Below are positions 1 through 9,869 of a stretch of 64,000 bases of DNA, piece by piece. Position 1 is the stretch's first letter. The number at the start of each line of letters is the position of its first letter. The notes under the pieces were generated by a model that had not been told where the DNA came from, made no database searches, and saw only the letters and a list, made by a program, of their open reading frames with translations. Where the stretch lies: positions 62,001 to 126,000 of the forward strand of contig FOCD01000003.1 of the NCBI GenBank assembly GCA_900110015.1. The letters run 5' to 3'. This DNA comes from Terribacillus saccharophilus. GTDB lineage: Bacteria; Bacillota; Bacilli; Bacillales; Amphibacillaceae. Position numbers and translations under genes: made by a program.

Positions 1-386
1 ACAATAAAAAACGATCTGGTTCGGCGAACTAACAAAGGCAAATAAAAGCCTAACGGCACAAATAAAAGGATGTTACCACCTAGATTTTTAAGGGCAAGTC
101 CGTATCCGAAGCCATCGATTTGTGTTGTGTGCCAAATTTGCATAATGGAAGTGAGCGGCGATGTATTCCAGCGATAACTTGTTTCCAACTGCTGATTTTC
201 TTCGATAAGATTCTGATCCACAGGTAATGGGAAAAAGGTTAGACAGATGACTGCGATCACATAGATAGCGAAGGATGCCATCAATAAATGTTGTTTCTTA
301 GTAATTCCGACCGTCTGGTGAAACGGAATAATTGACAATAAATAGACAAACGCCAAGAATATAGCTGGCGCTACGTAAGTTAACAT
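1..386 (-). CDS. VanZ-like membrane protein (partial, C-terminus off the window)
   Basis: An open frame reads off the left edge of the window. It starts at an ATG (384-386) preceded by a GGAGAG ribosome binding site. About 128 residues are visible. They include a hydrophobic N-terminal segment, a second one around residues 36-50, and a third near residues 104-121 containing N-I-L-L-F-V-P-L-G, the typical VanZ-family pattern. VanZ-like proteins are small multi-span membrane proteins; the founder gives low-level teicoplanin resistance, but most homologues have no known role. It lies downstream of argF on the same strand and is separated from it by a terminator, so it is probably transcribed alone. 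Family call fairly sure, function unknown. Confidence 0.75.
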   Translation of the reverse strand, partial: MLTYVAPAIFLAFVYLLSIIPFHQTVGITKKQHLLMASFAIYVIAVICLTFFPLPVDQNLIEENQQLETSYRWNTSPLTSIMQIWHTTQIDGFGYGLALKNLGGNILLFVPLGFYLPLLVRRTRSFFI

Positions 387-487
387 AGTAATTATTCTCT
401 CCTGTATCCTAGAAGTCCCTCACGTATAGTAAGTGGACATATACTCTTTAGTCTACATGATTTTCCAAGTCTTGTGAACGCATAGAT

Positions 488-524
488 AAAGAAAAGAAAC
501 CACCTTTTTATAGGCGGTTTCTTT
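488..524 (-). terminator. Intrinsic terminator after argF
   Basis: A ten-base inverted repeat (495-504 with 513-522, one mismatch) lies just downstream of the argF stop. On the minus strand it is followed by a T-rich run. It ends the carAB-argF transcript before the VanZ-like gene. Confidence 0.8.
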
Positions 525-534
525 TCTTTATTAT

Positions 535-1485
535 TTATTTTCCCATAACAGCAAGCATTAGCGCTTTTTGAGCATGCAGACGGTTTTCAGCCTCCTGGAA
601 TACTGCCGATTGCGGACCATCAATGACAGCTGCTGATACTTCTTCACCCCGATGAGCCGGCAGACAGTGCAAGAAGATAGCATCTGACGCAGCAGAATTC
701 ATAAGCATTTCATTCACTTGGTATCCTTGGAAAGCTTTCAGTCTAGCCGCTGACTCTTCCTCTTGCCCCATACTCGTCCAGACATCTGTATAAAGTACAT
801 CTGCACCTGCGGCAGCTTCTTCCGGGCTTTCTGTAATAAGAAGAAAATCTGGATCATCACTGATTTTTTTCGCCTTTTCAACGATTTCAGGCAGAGGCTG
901 ATATCCAGCAGGAGCTGCAATTCGAATTTGCATTCCTGTTTTCGCTGCTGCAATCATTAAACTATTCGCTACATTGTTAGCATCACCGATATAAGCTAGC
1001 TTCACGCCTTCTAATGTTCCTTTATACTCTAAAATCGTCTGCAAATCAGCCAGAGCCTGACATGGATGGAACAAATCGGTTAAGCCATTGATTACCGGAA
1101 TAGCAGCATGTTCTGCCAGTTCTTCCACCATCTTATGCGAATTAGCACGGATCATGATAGCATCCAGATATCCAGACAGAACCTTCGCCGTATCGGCAAC
1201 CGGTTCGCCTCGGCCAAGCTGCAAATCCTTGGAGTTCAAATACAGCCCCATACCACCAAGCTGATAAATACCTGTTTCAAAAGAAACGCGTGTCCGTGTG
1301 GATGACTTTTCAAAAATCATTCCTAAGGTCTTCCCAGCCAGCGGCTGAGTGAGCTCCCCTTTTTGATGCTGACTTTTCAGCTCAGCAGCCAGATCAAGCA
1401 CATAAAGAATTTCTTCCTTCGTCAAATTCTGCAGAGATAACAGGCTTTTACCTGCCATGGATTGTTGCTCTATCGTCTGTTTCAT
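535..1485 (-). CDS. argF: Ornithine carbamoyltransferase
   Basis: 316 residues, the usual length for anabolic ornithine carbamoyltransferase. The enzyme joins carbamoyl phosphate and ornithine to make citrulline in arginine synthesis. The carbamoyl-phosphate loop S-T-R-T-R is at about residues 61-65, and the H-C-L-P-A-H motif with the catalytic Cys is near residue 273. The ATG overlaps the carB stop as ATGA, so the two are translationally coupled. Lying last in a carA-carB-argF cluster downstream of argGH points to biosynthesis rather than the arginine-deiminase pathway. Alternative carbamoyltransferases (pyrB, ygeW-like) are unlikely given the neighbours. Confidence 0.96.
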   Translation of the reverse strand: MKQTIEQQSMAGKSLLSLQNLTKEEILYVLDLAAELKSQHQKGELTQPLAGKTLGMIFEKSSTRTRVSFETGIYQLGGMGLYLNSKDLQLGRGEPVADTAKVLSGYLDAIMIRANSHKMVEELAEHAAIPVINGLTDLFHPCQALADLQTILEYKGTLEGVKLAYIGDANNVANSLMIAAAKTGMQIRIAAPAGYQPLPEIVEKAKKISDDPDFLLITESPEEAAAGADVLYTDVWTSMGQEEESAARLKAFQGYQVNEMLMNSAASDAIFLHCLPAHRGEEVSAAVIDGPQSAVFQEAENRLHAQKALMLAVMGK

Positions 1486-4400
1486 TGCACATGCTCCTTT
1501 TCCGCTTGCTCCAAATAATCCGACATAGATAGGCTGTCAGCCAGTTTTTCTTGACTAGCCAGCCAGTAACTTTTCATCGTCGCCAAACTTGTCATACACG
1601 GCGTCTCTGTCTTCCAAGCCGATTCACGGATACCTTGGAATCCTTTTCTCGTACTGCATACAGCTGTCATCTTTTGATCTTCAACCAAAAGGATGGCTTC
1701 TTCATAGGAAACGACTTCGAATGAAGAACTGTCCTTTAGAAGCGCTGCGGTCTGCTCTGTCAGTACAACATGTGCTTGCTGCTGTCCAAGTAATTCTTCT
1801 AGTCCATCCAAATCCGAGGATTCTACATCTAAGAGGATTTGGGCATCATCTGTTAAAGACCGCAGTGTCTTTTCCTTCCAGCCAAATGCCTTATTCAATG
1901 CTTCGGTAACCGTCTTGCCTAATCCAATTGCTTCTCCCGTTGATTGCATATCCGGTCCAAGAAGCGGATCGACACCTGCCAATTTTGTAGTGGAAAAGAC
2001 AGGAAGCTTAACCGCATAAAACGGTATTTCTTTTTGCAGTCCGAGTGGGTAACCAGCATTTTGCAAAGCTTCTCCCATTTGTATTCTGGTAGCTAAATCT
2101 ACCAATGGGATCCCCGTCACTTTACTGGAAATAGGAACTGTACGGGACGCGCGTGGGTTAACCTCCAGGACATATAAAATGTTACGGTCTTCACTAAAGA
2201 CAAACTGAATGTTCATGATGCCTTTTACGTCAAGAGAATCCGAGATTCGACTTGCATAGCTGACGATCATATCTTTCTCTGATTCACTCAAACTAGGAGC
2301 AGGGAAAATTGCTGTACTGTCTCCGCTATGGATTCCAGCTGGTTCGATATGTTCATAGATACCAGGGATAAGGATGTCAGCACCGTCACAAACAACATCC
2401 ACCTCTACCTCCATGCCTGGAACATATTTATCAAGAAGCAGCGGGAATAGACGGGAAGTGTGGATTTGCTGTTGAAGCTCTTCCAGATAAGTTTCCAGCA
2501 TATCTTCAGAATGCAGGATGACCATCCCTTGACCACCAATTACATAAGATGGACGAATCAGAATTGGATAACCGATTCGGCGAGCCTCGTCATGCAATGA
2601 AGCTGTATCCATCACAGTCGTGCCTGGAATATGCGGGATATTCAGCGTATGCAGCAAATCATAGAAGGCTTCTCTATTCTCCACGCGGTCTATCGAGGAC
2701 GTACTCGTTCCGGCAATTGTTACACCAGCTTCCTCCAAATCTGCTGCTAGATTGATCGCTGTCTGACCTCCGAACTGAACGAGCACCTCGTCTGCTTGTT
2801 CTTTTTCGATAATGTGAAGCACATCTTCTTTCGTAAGAGGCTCGAAATACAGATGATCAGCTGTATTGAAATCCGTACTGACAGTTTCCGGATTATTGTT
2901 AATAACAACAGAACGAATTCCTTGCTCTCGCAATGATAAAGCCGATTGTACAGAGCAGAAATCGAATTCGACACCTTGCCCGATCCGGATCGGACCAGAA
3001 CCTAGTACCACTACTTTTTTTTCTGTTGCAGATAGTGGTTCGACCTCATCTTCTTCCTGCCAGCTGGAATAGAAATAAGGCGTTTGCGCAGAGAATTCAG
3101 CTGCACATGTATCGACCATCTTGTAGGAAGGCTTGATTTCCTGTTCCTTGATTAATCCTTCTACTGCTGCTAATGGCTGATTGAAGACTTTAGCTAAGGC
3201 AACATTACTGAAACCTAGTGTCTTTGCTTTTCGGAGAAGTACCTCATCCGGCTGCCAGCCGCCTTCTTTTAACTCTTGCTCAACATCGATAATTCGCTTC
3301 ATCTCATGCAGGAAGAATGTCGTAATCTCTGTCCAGTCATGCAATGTCTCGATTGTTACTCCGCGGCGTAATGCTTCTGCAAGCAGAAACAGTCTGCGAT
3401 CATCAGCATCTTTAAGTCCTTGTTCCAGCTCAGCATCCGTCAATGCTTCAGCCGACGGCAAACGGAATTCCTCCAAACCGATTTCTAAAGAACGAATCGC
3501 TTTATGCAGACCAGCAGGCAGGTTACGGGAAAGTGCCATAACTTCCCCCGTTGCTTTCATTTGTGTTCCAAGCAGACGATCAGCCTGAGTGAACTTATCA
3601 AATGGCCAGCGCGGTATTTTCACCGCTACATAGTCGATGGCAGGCTCGAAGCTTGCAAATGTATCTCCTGTAATCGGATTCGGCACCTCATGCAGATGAT
3701 AGCCAAGTGCTAGCTTTGCAGCAATCCGGGCGATCGGATAGCCCGTTGCCTTGGAAGCTAAAGCACTGGAACGGCTTACCCGAGGATTCACCTCAATGAT
3801 GACGTACTCATCACTATGTGGATTCAGTGCGAACTGGATATTACAACCTCCAACAACACCTAGCTCGCGGATAACTTTACATGATACAGTCCGGAGCATT
3901 TGATACTGCCTGTCTGTCAGTGTTTGGGAAGGTGCTACAACGATACTGTCTCCTGTATGTATTCCGACAGGGTCGATATTTTCCATATTGCAGACGATGA
4001 TGCATGTGTCATTTGCATCCCGCATCACTTCGTACTCAATTTCCTTCCAGCCTTTCACACTCTGCTCGATAAGCACTTGATTTATCGGACTTGCTTGCGT
4101 TCCGCTTTTTACATATCGCAGCAGTTCCGGCAGGTCGTTTGCGATTCCTCCACCAGCTCCTCCTAGTGTGTAGGCAGGACGGATGATGATTGGAAATCCT
4201 GTATTCTCTGCAAAAGCTTTTGCTTCGTCGATTGAAGTGATTGGAAGACTTTCCGGAACAGGCTCATTGATTTCCTGCATCATCTGCTTGAATAGCTCCC
4301 GATCTTCTCCGCGCTGAATTGCATCAAGCGGTGTACCCAATAATGTAACGTTGTATTTCTCCAGTACACCAGCCTGATCCAAACTCACCGCCAGGTTAAG

Positions 4401-4685
4401 ACCTGTCTGCCCGCCTAAAGTAGGCAGCAGTCCATCTGGTCTTTCCTTTTCGATGATATTGGTCAAGGATTCGCAAGTCAGCGGCTCCAAATACACCTGA
4501 TCAGCAAATGCCTGATCCGTCATAATTGTCGCAGGGTTATTATTAACGAGGATGACCTCTACGCCTTCTTCCTTCAAAGCAAGGCATGCTTGTGTGCCTG
4601 CATAATCGAATTCTGCTGCCTGCCCGATTACGATCGGGCCAGAACCGATGACAAGGACTTTCTTGATGTGAGCTTGCTTAGGCAT
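1482..4685 (-). CDS. carB: Carbamoyl-phosphate synthase large subunit, arginine-type
   Basis: 1067 residues with the duplicated CarB architecture: two ATP-grasp halves (roughly residues 130-330 and 670-870), each preceded by a pre-ATP-grasp segment with a G-S-G-P-I motif (near residues 14 and 563), and a C-terminal regulatory region after about residue 930. It makes carbamoyl phosphate from bicarbonate, ATP and ammonia delivered by CarA. It overlaps carA by 8 bp and argF by 4 bp. This linkage marks it as the arginine-specific copy; Bacillus usually has a second, pyrimidine-linked pair elsewhere. Confidence 0.96.
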   Translation of the reverse strand: MPKQAHIKKVLVIGSGPIVIGQAAEFDYAGTQACLALKEEGVEVILVNNNPATIMTDQAFADQVYLEPLTCESLTNIIEKERPDGLLPTLGGQTGLNLAVSLDQAGVLEKYNVTLLGTPLDAIQRGEDRELFKQMMQEINEPVPESLPITSIDEAKAFAENTGFPIIIRPAYTLGGAGGGIANDLPELLRYVKSGTQASPINQVLIEQSVKGWKEIEYEVMRDANDTCIIVCNMENIDPVGIHTGDSIVVAPSQTLTDRQYQMLRTVSCKVIRELGVVGGCNIQFALNPHSDEYVIIEVNPRVSRSSALASKATGYPIARIAAKLALGYHLHEVPNPITGDTFASFEPAIDYVAVKIPRWPFDKFTQADRLLGTQMKATGEVMALSRNLPAGLHKAIRSLEIGLEEFRLPSAEALTDAELEQGLKDADDRRLFLLAEALRRGVTIETLHDWTEITTFFLHEMKRIIDVEQELKEGGWQPDEVLLRKAKTLGFSNVALAKVFNQPLAAVEGLIKEQEIKPSYKMVDTCAAEFSAQTPYFYSSWQEEDEVEPLSATEKKVVVLGSGPIRIGQGVEFDFCSVQSALSLREQGIRSVVINNNPETVSTDFNTADHLYFEPLTKEDVLHIIEKEQADEVLVQFGGQTAINLAADLEEAGVTIAGTSTSSIDRVENREAFYDLLHTLNIPHIPGTTVMDTASLHDEARRIGYPILIRPSYVIGGQGMVILHSEDMLETYLEELQQQIHTSRLFPLLLDKYVPGMEVEVDVVCDGADILIPGIYEHIEPAGIHSGDSTAIFPAPSLSESEKDMIVSYASRISDSLDVKGIMNIQFVFSEDRNILYVLEVNPRASRTVPISSKVTGIPLVDLATRIQMGEALQNAGYPLGLQKEIPFYAVKLPVFSTTKLAGVDPLLGPDMQSTGEAIGLGKTVTEALNKAFGWKEKTLRSLTDDAQILLDVESSDLDGLEELLGQQQAHVVLTEQTAALLKDSSSFEVVSYEEAILLVEDQKMTAVCSTRKGFQGIRESAWKTETPCMTSLATMKSYWLASQEKLADSLSMSDYLEQAEKEHVQ

Positions 4686-5763
4686 ATGCTGTCACTCCTC
4701 TATTACGTACCGAATTCAAAAATTGTTCGAACACATCATAGGTATCGCTCGGGCCAGGATGTGCCTCTGGATGGAATTGAACGCTCATGATTGGTTTTGA
4801 GCAATGCTGCAGCCCTTCCACCGATCCATCATTCACATTGCTATAAAGGATGTTCCAACGGGACTGTGAAATAGAAGCTTCGTCGACGACATATCCATGA
4901 TTTTGGGAAGTAATCGATACCTTTCCGCTAGGCAAATGCTGGACCGGATGATTGCTCCCTCTATGTCCATAAGGCAAGCGCATTGTATTACCGCCGAATG
5001 CAAGCGCCAGAAGCTGATGTCCGAGACAAATTCCTAAAGTCGGGTAATATTCTGCAATCCGTTTGATTTCACCAGCTAAATAGTGCAGAGATTTTGGATC
5101 TCCAGGACCATTCGACAGCAGTACACCATCCACTTTTGCTTCCTTCAGCTCTTCAAGTGTTGTATCAAAAGGAAAGACTGTGACGTCGCATTTATTTTCC
5201 AGCAGCATATCTCGAATCGAATGCTTATAGCCGTAATCAATAATGGCCACATGAGCTACTGACTGACCCTCTGCCGGGTGGAACTGCACCTTTTTCACCG
5301 ATACGCTTTCCACAATCTTTTCGGATACTTTAGCTTTTTCCGGAACAGCTCCAGGTGTTTTGGTCATCTTTCCATAAACGTCCCCATGCTTACGGATGAT
5401 TTTTGTCAGTTTCCGTGTATCTACCTGTGCAAGGATTGGAAAGTTATGTTCATTGGCAATATCCTGCAATGTTTGAGTTGCTTGGTAATGAGCGGGTGTT
5501 TCACATGGAGTTGAAATGACAAGTCCATGGATAGACGGTGTATGGCTTTCCTTATCATGCGTATTAAAACCATAGTTTCCGATCAATGGGTACGTCATCG
5601 TAACAATCTGCCCAGCATAAGAAGGATCTGTCATCACTTCCTGATAGCCTGTCATGGCAGTATTGAAAACCATTTCCCCATCCGATTCCGTTGTTTTCCC
5701 CAGCCAGACACCTTCCAAAATATCTCCTGTACTGAGCATCAAATAACCCTTTGTCTCTTCCAT
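4678..5763 (-). CDS. carA: Carbamoyl-phosphate synthase small (glutaminase) subunit
   Basis: 361 residues. The N-terminal CPSase_sm domain carries G-Y-Q-E-V-M-T-D-P-S-Y near residue 40. The C-terminal class I glutamine amidotransferase has the oxyanion S-N-G-P-G-D-P segment, the nucleophile in G-I-C-L-G-H-Q, and the catalytic His/Glu in Q-F-H-P-E. It releases ammonia from glutamine and channels it to CarB. The ATG follows AAAGGAG at good spacing and its 3-prime end overlaps carB by 8 bp. A terminator at the end of argH and an ARG-box-like sequence at 5810-5823 suggest carA opens its own transcription unit. Confidence 0.95.
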   Translation of the reverse strand: MEETKGYLMLSTGDILEGVWLGKTTESDGEMVFNTAMTGYQEVMTDPSYAGQIVTMTYPLIGNYGFNTHDKESHTPSIHGLVISTPCETPAHYQATQTLQDIANEHNFPILAQVDTRKLTKIIRKHGDVYGKMTKTPGAVPEKAKVSEKIVESVSVKKVQFHPAEGQSVAHVAIIDYGYKHSIRDMLLENKCDVTVFPFDTTLEELKEAKVDGVLLSNGPGDPKSLHYLAGEIKRIAEYYPTLGICLGHQLLALAFGGNTMRLPYGHRGSNHPVQHLPSGKVSITSQNHGYVVDEASISQSRWNILYSNVNDGSVEGLQHCSKPIMSVQFHPEAHPGPSDTYDVFEQFLNSVRNRGVTAYA

Positions 5764-5809
5764 TCATGCTGCTCCTTTCTGTAACGAACGTTATCTTTAT
5801 TCTTAAAAA

Positions 5810-5823
5810 CTAATAAATATGCA
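5810..5823. promoter_or_regulatory. Possible ARG box upstream of carA
   Basis: CTAATAAATATGCA matches the TGAATwwwwATTCA operator of ArgR/AhrC at 11 of 14 positions. Its deviations (CT for TG on the left, G for T on the right) are the same ones seen in the two boxes upstream of argG. It lies 47 bp upstream of the carA start in the 89-bp gap. No clear sigma-A promoter could be assigned beside it, so confidence is moderate. Confidence 0.45.
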
Positions 5824-5828
5824 TTTAT

Positions 5829-5857
5829 AACAAAAGAAAGGTGAGCAGCTGCTCACC
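5829..5857 (-). terminator. Intrinsic terminator after argGH
   Basis: A perfect 18-nt palindrome (5840-5857, GGTGAGC arms) overlaps the argH stop codon. On the minus strand it is followed by TTTCTTTTGTT. It should stop most argGH transcripts before carA. Confidence 0.8.
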
Positions 5858-7268
5858 CCTCAAGTTTAGCAGCCTGCTCTTCTGTCCACTGTCTATTCGT
5901 TGCCAGCAAGGCTTCTATATCATCTACTTGCTCTTGAACCCTCACCTTAGCTGTACCTCCAGGAATATTCCTGGCTGCAACGACTGTCTCCGGTGCAAGT
6001 GCTTCGTAGATATCTTCTTCTATCAGATTAGAAAACTGCTGCAGCTCTTCAAGTCCAAGATCCAGCAAATATTTCCCCTGCTCGATACTATACAGCACTG
6101 TCTGCCCAACAACAGCATGTGATTCCCGAAACGCCATCCCTTTTGCTACAAGATAATCTGCTAAATCTGTTGCATTCGAGAAATCATTCCGAACAGCTTG
6201 ATACATATTATCCTGCTTCACATGCATCGTTTCAATCATCGGAGCAAAAAGACCAAGTGCGCCCTTCAATGTTTCTACCGTATCGAACATGCCTTCTTTG
6301 TCTTCCTGCATATCCTTATTATAAGCAAGAGGCAATCCTTTCAGAGTTGTCAGCATCCCCATCAAATGTCCGAAGACACGGCCGGATTTACCTCGGACAA
6401 GCTCCGCTACATCAGGGTTCTTCTTCTGCGGCATCATGCTGCTGCCTGTAGAAAATGCATCATCCAATTCTATGAAGTTGAACTCTGCGCTAGACCACTG
6501 AACCAATTCCTCAGAAAGCCGTGAAAGATGCATACTGATTAGACTCGCAGCTGACAAGAACTCCACCACGAAATCACGATCACTTACACTGTCCAGACTG
6601 TTTTCAGTGATAGCATCAAAATGCAGCTGCTCTGCAACAAAATGCCGATCAATCGGGAATGTCGTACCAGCCAAGGCACCTGCTCCAAGCGGCATCTTGT
6701 TTACACGCTTCCAGCTATCCTGAAGCCGCTCCACATCACGCTGCAGCATATATGCATATGCCATAAGATGATGGCCGAACAGCACCGGCTGCGCCCGTTG
6801 CAAATGTGTATAACCTGGAAGAATTGTATCCAAATGCTGCTTCGCCTGTTCAGTCAGCGCTGTCTGAACAGCACCAAGCAGCCCGATAATTTCTACAATT
6901 GCTTCCCGCAAGTACAGACGCATGTCCAATGCTACCTGGTCATTACGGCTTCTGCCTGTATGCAGCTTTCCTCCTACAGGACCGATTTGTTCAATTAATA
7001 ATCGTTCGACATTCATGTGAATGTCTTCATCTGTCTGCGAGAGCGTTGCTTCTCCTGCCAGGATCTTGTTCAGTACATGCTTTAATCCATCAGCAATTGT
7101 TTCAGCATCTTCTTGTTCGATGATGCCGCATTTGCCAAGCATTGCTACATGTGCCAAGCTGCCTTGAATATCGTATTTTGCCAGTTTCTGATCAAAGCCG
7201 ATGGAGGAAGTGTATGCGTCTACTAATTCATTGGTCGGCTTCGTGAATCTTCCTCCCCAGAGCTTCAT
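5853..7268 (-). CDS. argH: Argininosuccinate lyase
   Basis: 471 residues of the fumarase/aspartase superfamily. The signature [11 protein letters not shown] is near residue 280 (its first Ser is the catalytic residue), and T-G-R-S-R-N-D-Q, typical of argininosuccinate lyase, is near residue 105. It cleaves argininosuccinate to arginine and fumarate, the last step of the pathway. The start overlaps the argG stop by 4 bp (ATGA). A 471-residue product is slightly longer than the B. subtilis enzyme (about 460), without visible extra domains. Confidence 0.95.
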   Translation of the reverse strand: MKLWGGRFTKPTNELVDAYTSSIGFDQKLAKYDIQGSLAHVAMLGKCGIIEQEDAETIADGLKHVLNKILAGEATLSQTDEDIHMNVERLLIEQIGPVGGKLHTGRSRNDQVALDMRLYLREAIVEIIGLLGAVQTALTEQAKQHLDTILPGYTHLQRAQPVLFGHHLMAYAYMLQRDVERLQDSWKRVNKMPLGAGALAGTTFPIDRHFVAEQLHFDAITENSLDSVSDRDFVVEFLSAASLISMHLSRLSEELVQWSSAEFNFIELDDAFSTGSSMMPQKKNPDVAELVRGKSGRVFGHLMGMLTTLKGLPLAYNKDMQEDKEGMFDTVETLKGALGLFAPMIETMHVKQDNMYQAVRNDFSNATDLADYLVAKGMAFRESHAVVGQTVLYSIEQGKYLLDLGLEELQQFSNLIEEDIYEALAPETVVAARNIPGGTAKVRVQEQVDDIEALLATNRQWTEEQAAKLEG

Positions 7269-8524
7269 TGTTTTACAGCTTCTTTTTTGTCAATTTTAAG
7301 CAGCGATGGTGCCTCCGTTTGTACTGTCTGCTTACGAGCAACCTCTGCCTGAACCTTCGTTGGCAGACCCCAAAGCTGAATGAAACCGAGTGCTGCATCA
7401 TGATCGAATTTATCTTCTGGTTTGTAGGTTGCAAGATCAAAGCTGTATAGAGATTCCGCAGATTCTCTGCCGACAACAAGTGCATGTCCTTTGTACAGCT
7501 TCACTTTGACATTACCGGAAACTGTCTGCTGCGTTTCCTCAATGAATGCTTGCAGCGCTTTTGTAAGCGGTGAATACCATAGACCATCATAAATTGTCTG
7601 TGCAAGTTTTTGCTCGACAATCGGTTTGAATTGAGAAATTTCACGTGTCATCGTCAAAGCTTCCAATTCCTGATGCGCCGCAATAAGCGTTACTGCTGCC
7701 GGGCATTCATAGATTTCACGAGATTTGATTCCTACTAATCTATTTTCCACATGATCGATACGTCCGACACCATGCTTACCTGCAACTTCGTTCAACTTCA
7801 GGATAAGTGCATCCAATGGATAAGCTTCCCCATCAATTGCGACTGGCTTTCCTTTTTCGAATGTGATCGTCACGATCTGCGCTTCATCCGGTGCATTTTC
7901 CGGATCAACTGTCAGCCCAAAAGCATCGCTTGGCGGCTGCTCCCATGGATCCTCTAAAATACCGCACTCATTGGAACGTCCCCATAGATTCTGATCGACA
8001 CTGTATGGGCTCTCTTTCCCAACAGGAACTGGAATACCATGCTTCTCCGCATATTCAATCTCTTCATCACGGCTCATTGCCCATTCACGAACAGGAGCAA
8101 CAATCTTCAAATCTGGATCCAATGCTGTGAAGCTCACATCAAAACGTACTTGGTCATTTCCTTTACCAGTACAGCCATGTGCTACGGCTACAGCTCCTTC
8201 TTCTTTCGCAATGTCTACTAGCACTTTTGCAATTAAAGGACGGCTAAGTGCAGAAACTAACGGATATTTTCCTTCATAAAGTAAGTTTGCTTTCAAAGCT
8301 GGAAGCACATATTCCTCTGCATAAGCAGCTTTTGCATCCACTGTATAAGATTTAATAGCACCAACTTGAAGTGCTTTCTCCTGAACGAAATCCAAATCCT
8401 TGCCTTCACCAACATCCAAACCAACTGCAATAACATCATAATTATATTTATCCTGTAACCATTTGATTGCTACAGAAGTATCTAAACCACCAGAGTATGC
8501 GAGTACGATTTTATCTTTTGCCAT
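7265..8524 (-). CDS. argG: Argininosuccinate synthase
   Basis: 419 residues. The N-terminal ATP pyrophosphatase loop A-Y-S-G-G-L-D-T-S is at residues 9-17, and [12 protein letters not shown] is near residue 118; both are classic ArgG motifs. It condenses citrulline and aspartate with ATP. The start follows a purine-rich GGAGAGGGAGA site. First gene of an argG-argH unit whose promoter is overlaid by two ARG-box-like palindromes, so repression by an ArgR/AhrC protein with arginine is expected. Confidence 0.96.
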   Translation of the reverse strand: MAKDKIVLAYSGGLDTSVAIKWLQDKYNYDVIAVGLDVGEGKDLDFVQEKALQVGAIKSYTVDAKAAYAEEYVLPALKANLLYEGKYPLVSALSRPLIAKVLVDIAKEEGAVAVAHGCTGKGNDQVRFDVSFTALDPDLKIVAPVREWAMSRDEEIEYAEKHGIPVPVGKESPYSVDQNLWGRSNECGILEDPWEQPPSDAFGLTVDPENAPDEAQIVTITFEKGKPVAIDGEAYPLDALILKLNEVAGKHGVGRIDHVENRLVGIKSREIYECPAAVTLIAAHQELEALTMTREISQFKPIVEQKLAQTIYDGLWYSPLTKALQAFIEETQQTVSGNVKVKLYKGHALVVGRESAESLYSFDLATYKPEDKFDHDAALGFIQLWGLPTKVQAEVARKQTVQTEAPSLLKIDKKEAVKQ

Positions 8525-8566
8525 TATGAATCTCCCTCTCCGTGCTGAATGCTCGATTTATTTATG

Positions 8567-8601
8567 TGAATTATTATGCATTATTACTAATATAAATTCA
8601 A
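8567..8601 (-). promoter_or_regulatory. argG promoter with two overlapping ARG boxes
   Basis: On the minus strand a TTGAAT -35 (8596-8601) and CATAAT -10 (8573-8578) are exactly 17 bp apart. Two ArgR-type palindromes overlap these elements: 8567-8580 matches TGAATwwwwATTCA at 13 of 14 positions and 8587-8600 at 12 of 14. They start 20 bp apart, about two helical turns, as in known tandem ARG boxes. The layout predicts direct repression by hexameric ArgR/AhrC. Confidence 0.75.
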
Positions 8602-8674
8602 GCATTTTTTATTAATTTAACGACTTGGTATCCTATTAATCTTGTGAATAGAAGGTGCCTGCCCACTTTTAGGC

Positions 8675-8706
8675 ACAAAAAAAGACGAGTTTAATAACTC
8701 GTCTTT
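8675..8706 (-). terminator. Terminator after queE
   Basis: AAAGACGAGTT and AACTCGTCTTT form a perfect 11-bp stem with a TAAT loop. On the minus strand it is followed by a T run. It closes the queCDE operon. Confidence 0.85.
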
Positions 8707-8710
8707 CTGT

Positions 8711-9442
8711 TTATACACCGCGTTTATTTCCCCATACAAGCGTATGAAGCTGCGGCAGGACACGCACATGATTCAGTTCATTGGAGGCAGATACCTGGTC
8801 AATCAGCCATTCATACTTGGACAGTAATGCATCCTTCAATGCCGCATCATCCAAAGTAGCTGTATCATGATTACCGACTTGTACATAAAAACTAACATCT
8901 GGATAACGTTTATGAACATTCGTTGCATAACGCAAGTCTTCTTCGTCAAATATAACTACCTTCAGACTTACATGCATAAGACGTCCTGCTTCTCTCAGAT
9001 TGTTGATTATCTCATCAAGACGATGAAAATCGGTCTTCATCAATGAGCTTGGCGGCTTAGGAGATATAGTAAGATCATCGATTTCAAGGAACCACGGCTG
9101 ATACCGACTTCCTTGAGTCTCCAAAGCAACTTTTACTTCTTTCTTTTTCAGAAGCTCTGTGAATTCCCCTAGATTCTTAAGTAGTGCAGGGTTCCCGCCA
9201 GAGATAGTTACATGACGGAAACGATCTCCGCCTACTTCCTCCAATTGGTCCCATATCTGTTCAGCCGTCAGCTGTCGAATGTCATCCTTCGCTGATCCAT
9301 CCCATGTAAAGGCAGAATCACACCAGCTGCAGCTATAGTCGCAGCCTGCTGTACGGACGAACATCGTCTTCTGTCCGACAACCATTCCTTCTCCCTGCAC
9401 GGTTGGACCGAATACTTCTAAAACTGGAAATTTACTTGCCAT
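8711..9442 (-). CDS. queE: 7-carboxy-7-deazaguanine synthase (radical SAM)
   Basis: 243 residues from the ATG at 9442, which has GAGGAA eight bases upstream. An in-frame ATG 51 bp further upstream lies inside queD and lacks a site. The N-terminal F-G-P-T-V-Q-G-E-G substrate motif is followed by C-x3-C-x2-C (near residue 35), which holds the radical-SAM 4Fe-4S cluster. It converts 6-carboxytetrahydropterin to 7-carboxy-7-deazaguanine on the way to preQ0/preQ1 and queuosine. It overlaps queD by 11 bp. The PreQ1 riboswitch upstream of queC governs the whole operon. Confidence 0.93.
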   Translation of the reverse strand: MASKFPVLEVFGPTVQGEGMVVGQKTMFVRTAGCDYSCSWCDSAFTWDGSAKDDIRQLTAEQIWDQLEEVGGDRFRHVTISGGNPALLKNLGEFTELLKKKEVKVALETQGSRYQPWFLEIDDLTISPKPPSSLMKTDFHRLDEIINNLREAGRLMHVSLKVVIFDEEDLRYATNVHKRYPDVSFYVQVGNHDTATLDDAALKDALLSKYEWLIDQVSASNELNHVRVLPQLHTLVWGNKRGV

Positions 9443-9869
9443 TTTTTGTTCCTCGCTTTGGTCGGTATACGCAATAGCTGGTCGGTGTCTCACGCAAGAA
9501 GACTTGCAGACACTTCGGCTGATGAGGCAGCTGATCCAGCTCTTGTTGAATCAATTCATAAATTTTACGCGCCATCACTTCTGTTGTCGGGAAATCGTCT
9601 TTTCCAAATACATCTGTATGGTCATTTAATAAGGTGTGGTCAAATTTCTTATGAATCAATGCTTTGATTGTGGAGAAATTGAATAAAAATCCACTGTCAT
9701 CCAATTCATCGCCAGCAATCGTAACATTGGCAAAATACGTATGGCCGTGCACTTGCTGGCATTTTCCGGCATCCGGATGCTGGATGCTGTGTGCTGCAGC
9801 GAAATGCAGATCCTTATTCAATTCGTAGCTATAGTCATGCTGCACTTGCGGATAGATTTGCTGGATCAT
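9432..9869 (-). CDS. queD: 6-carboxy-5,6,7,8-tetrahydropterin synthase
   Basis: 145 residues of the PTPS/QueD family. The zinc ligands are visible as A-A-H-S near residue 25 and V-H-G-H-T-Y near residue 40. The K-K-F-D-H-T-x-L-N-D motif near residue 73 and the Glu of F-L-R-E-T-P are also present. It converts dihydroneopterin triphosphate to 6-carboxytetrahydropterin, the substrate of QueE. Start overlaps the queC stop by 4 bp. Middle gene of the queC-queD-queE order familiar from Bacillus. Confidence 0.93.
   Translation of the reverse strand: MIQQIYPQVQHDYSYELNKDLHFAAAHSIQHPDAGKCQQVHGHTYFANVTIAGDELDDSGFLFNFSTIKALIHKKFDHTLLNDHTDVFGKDDFPTTEVMARKIYELIQQELDQLPHQPKCLQVFLRETPTSYCVYRPKRGTKNGK

Noticed and set aside
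8655-8676. GTGCCT...AGGCAC hairpin upstream of argG
   Set aside because: Stem of 6 bp with a long loop and no T run in the useful direction; not counted as terminator or attenuator.
9443-9493. N-terminal extension of queE
   Set aside because: Lies inside queD, has no ribosome site, and the conserved family start is at 9442.
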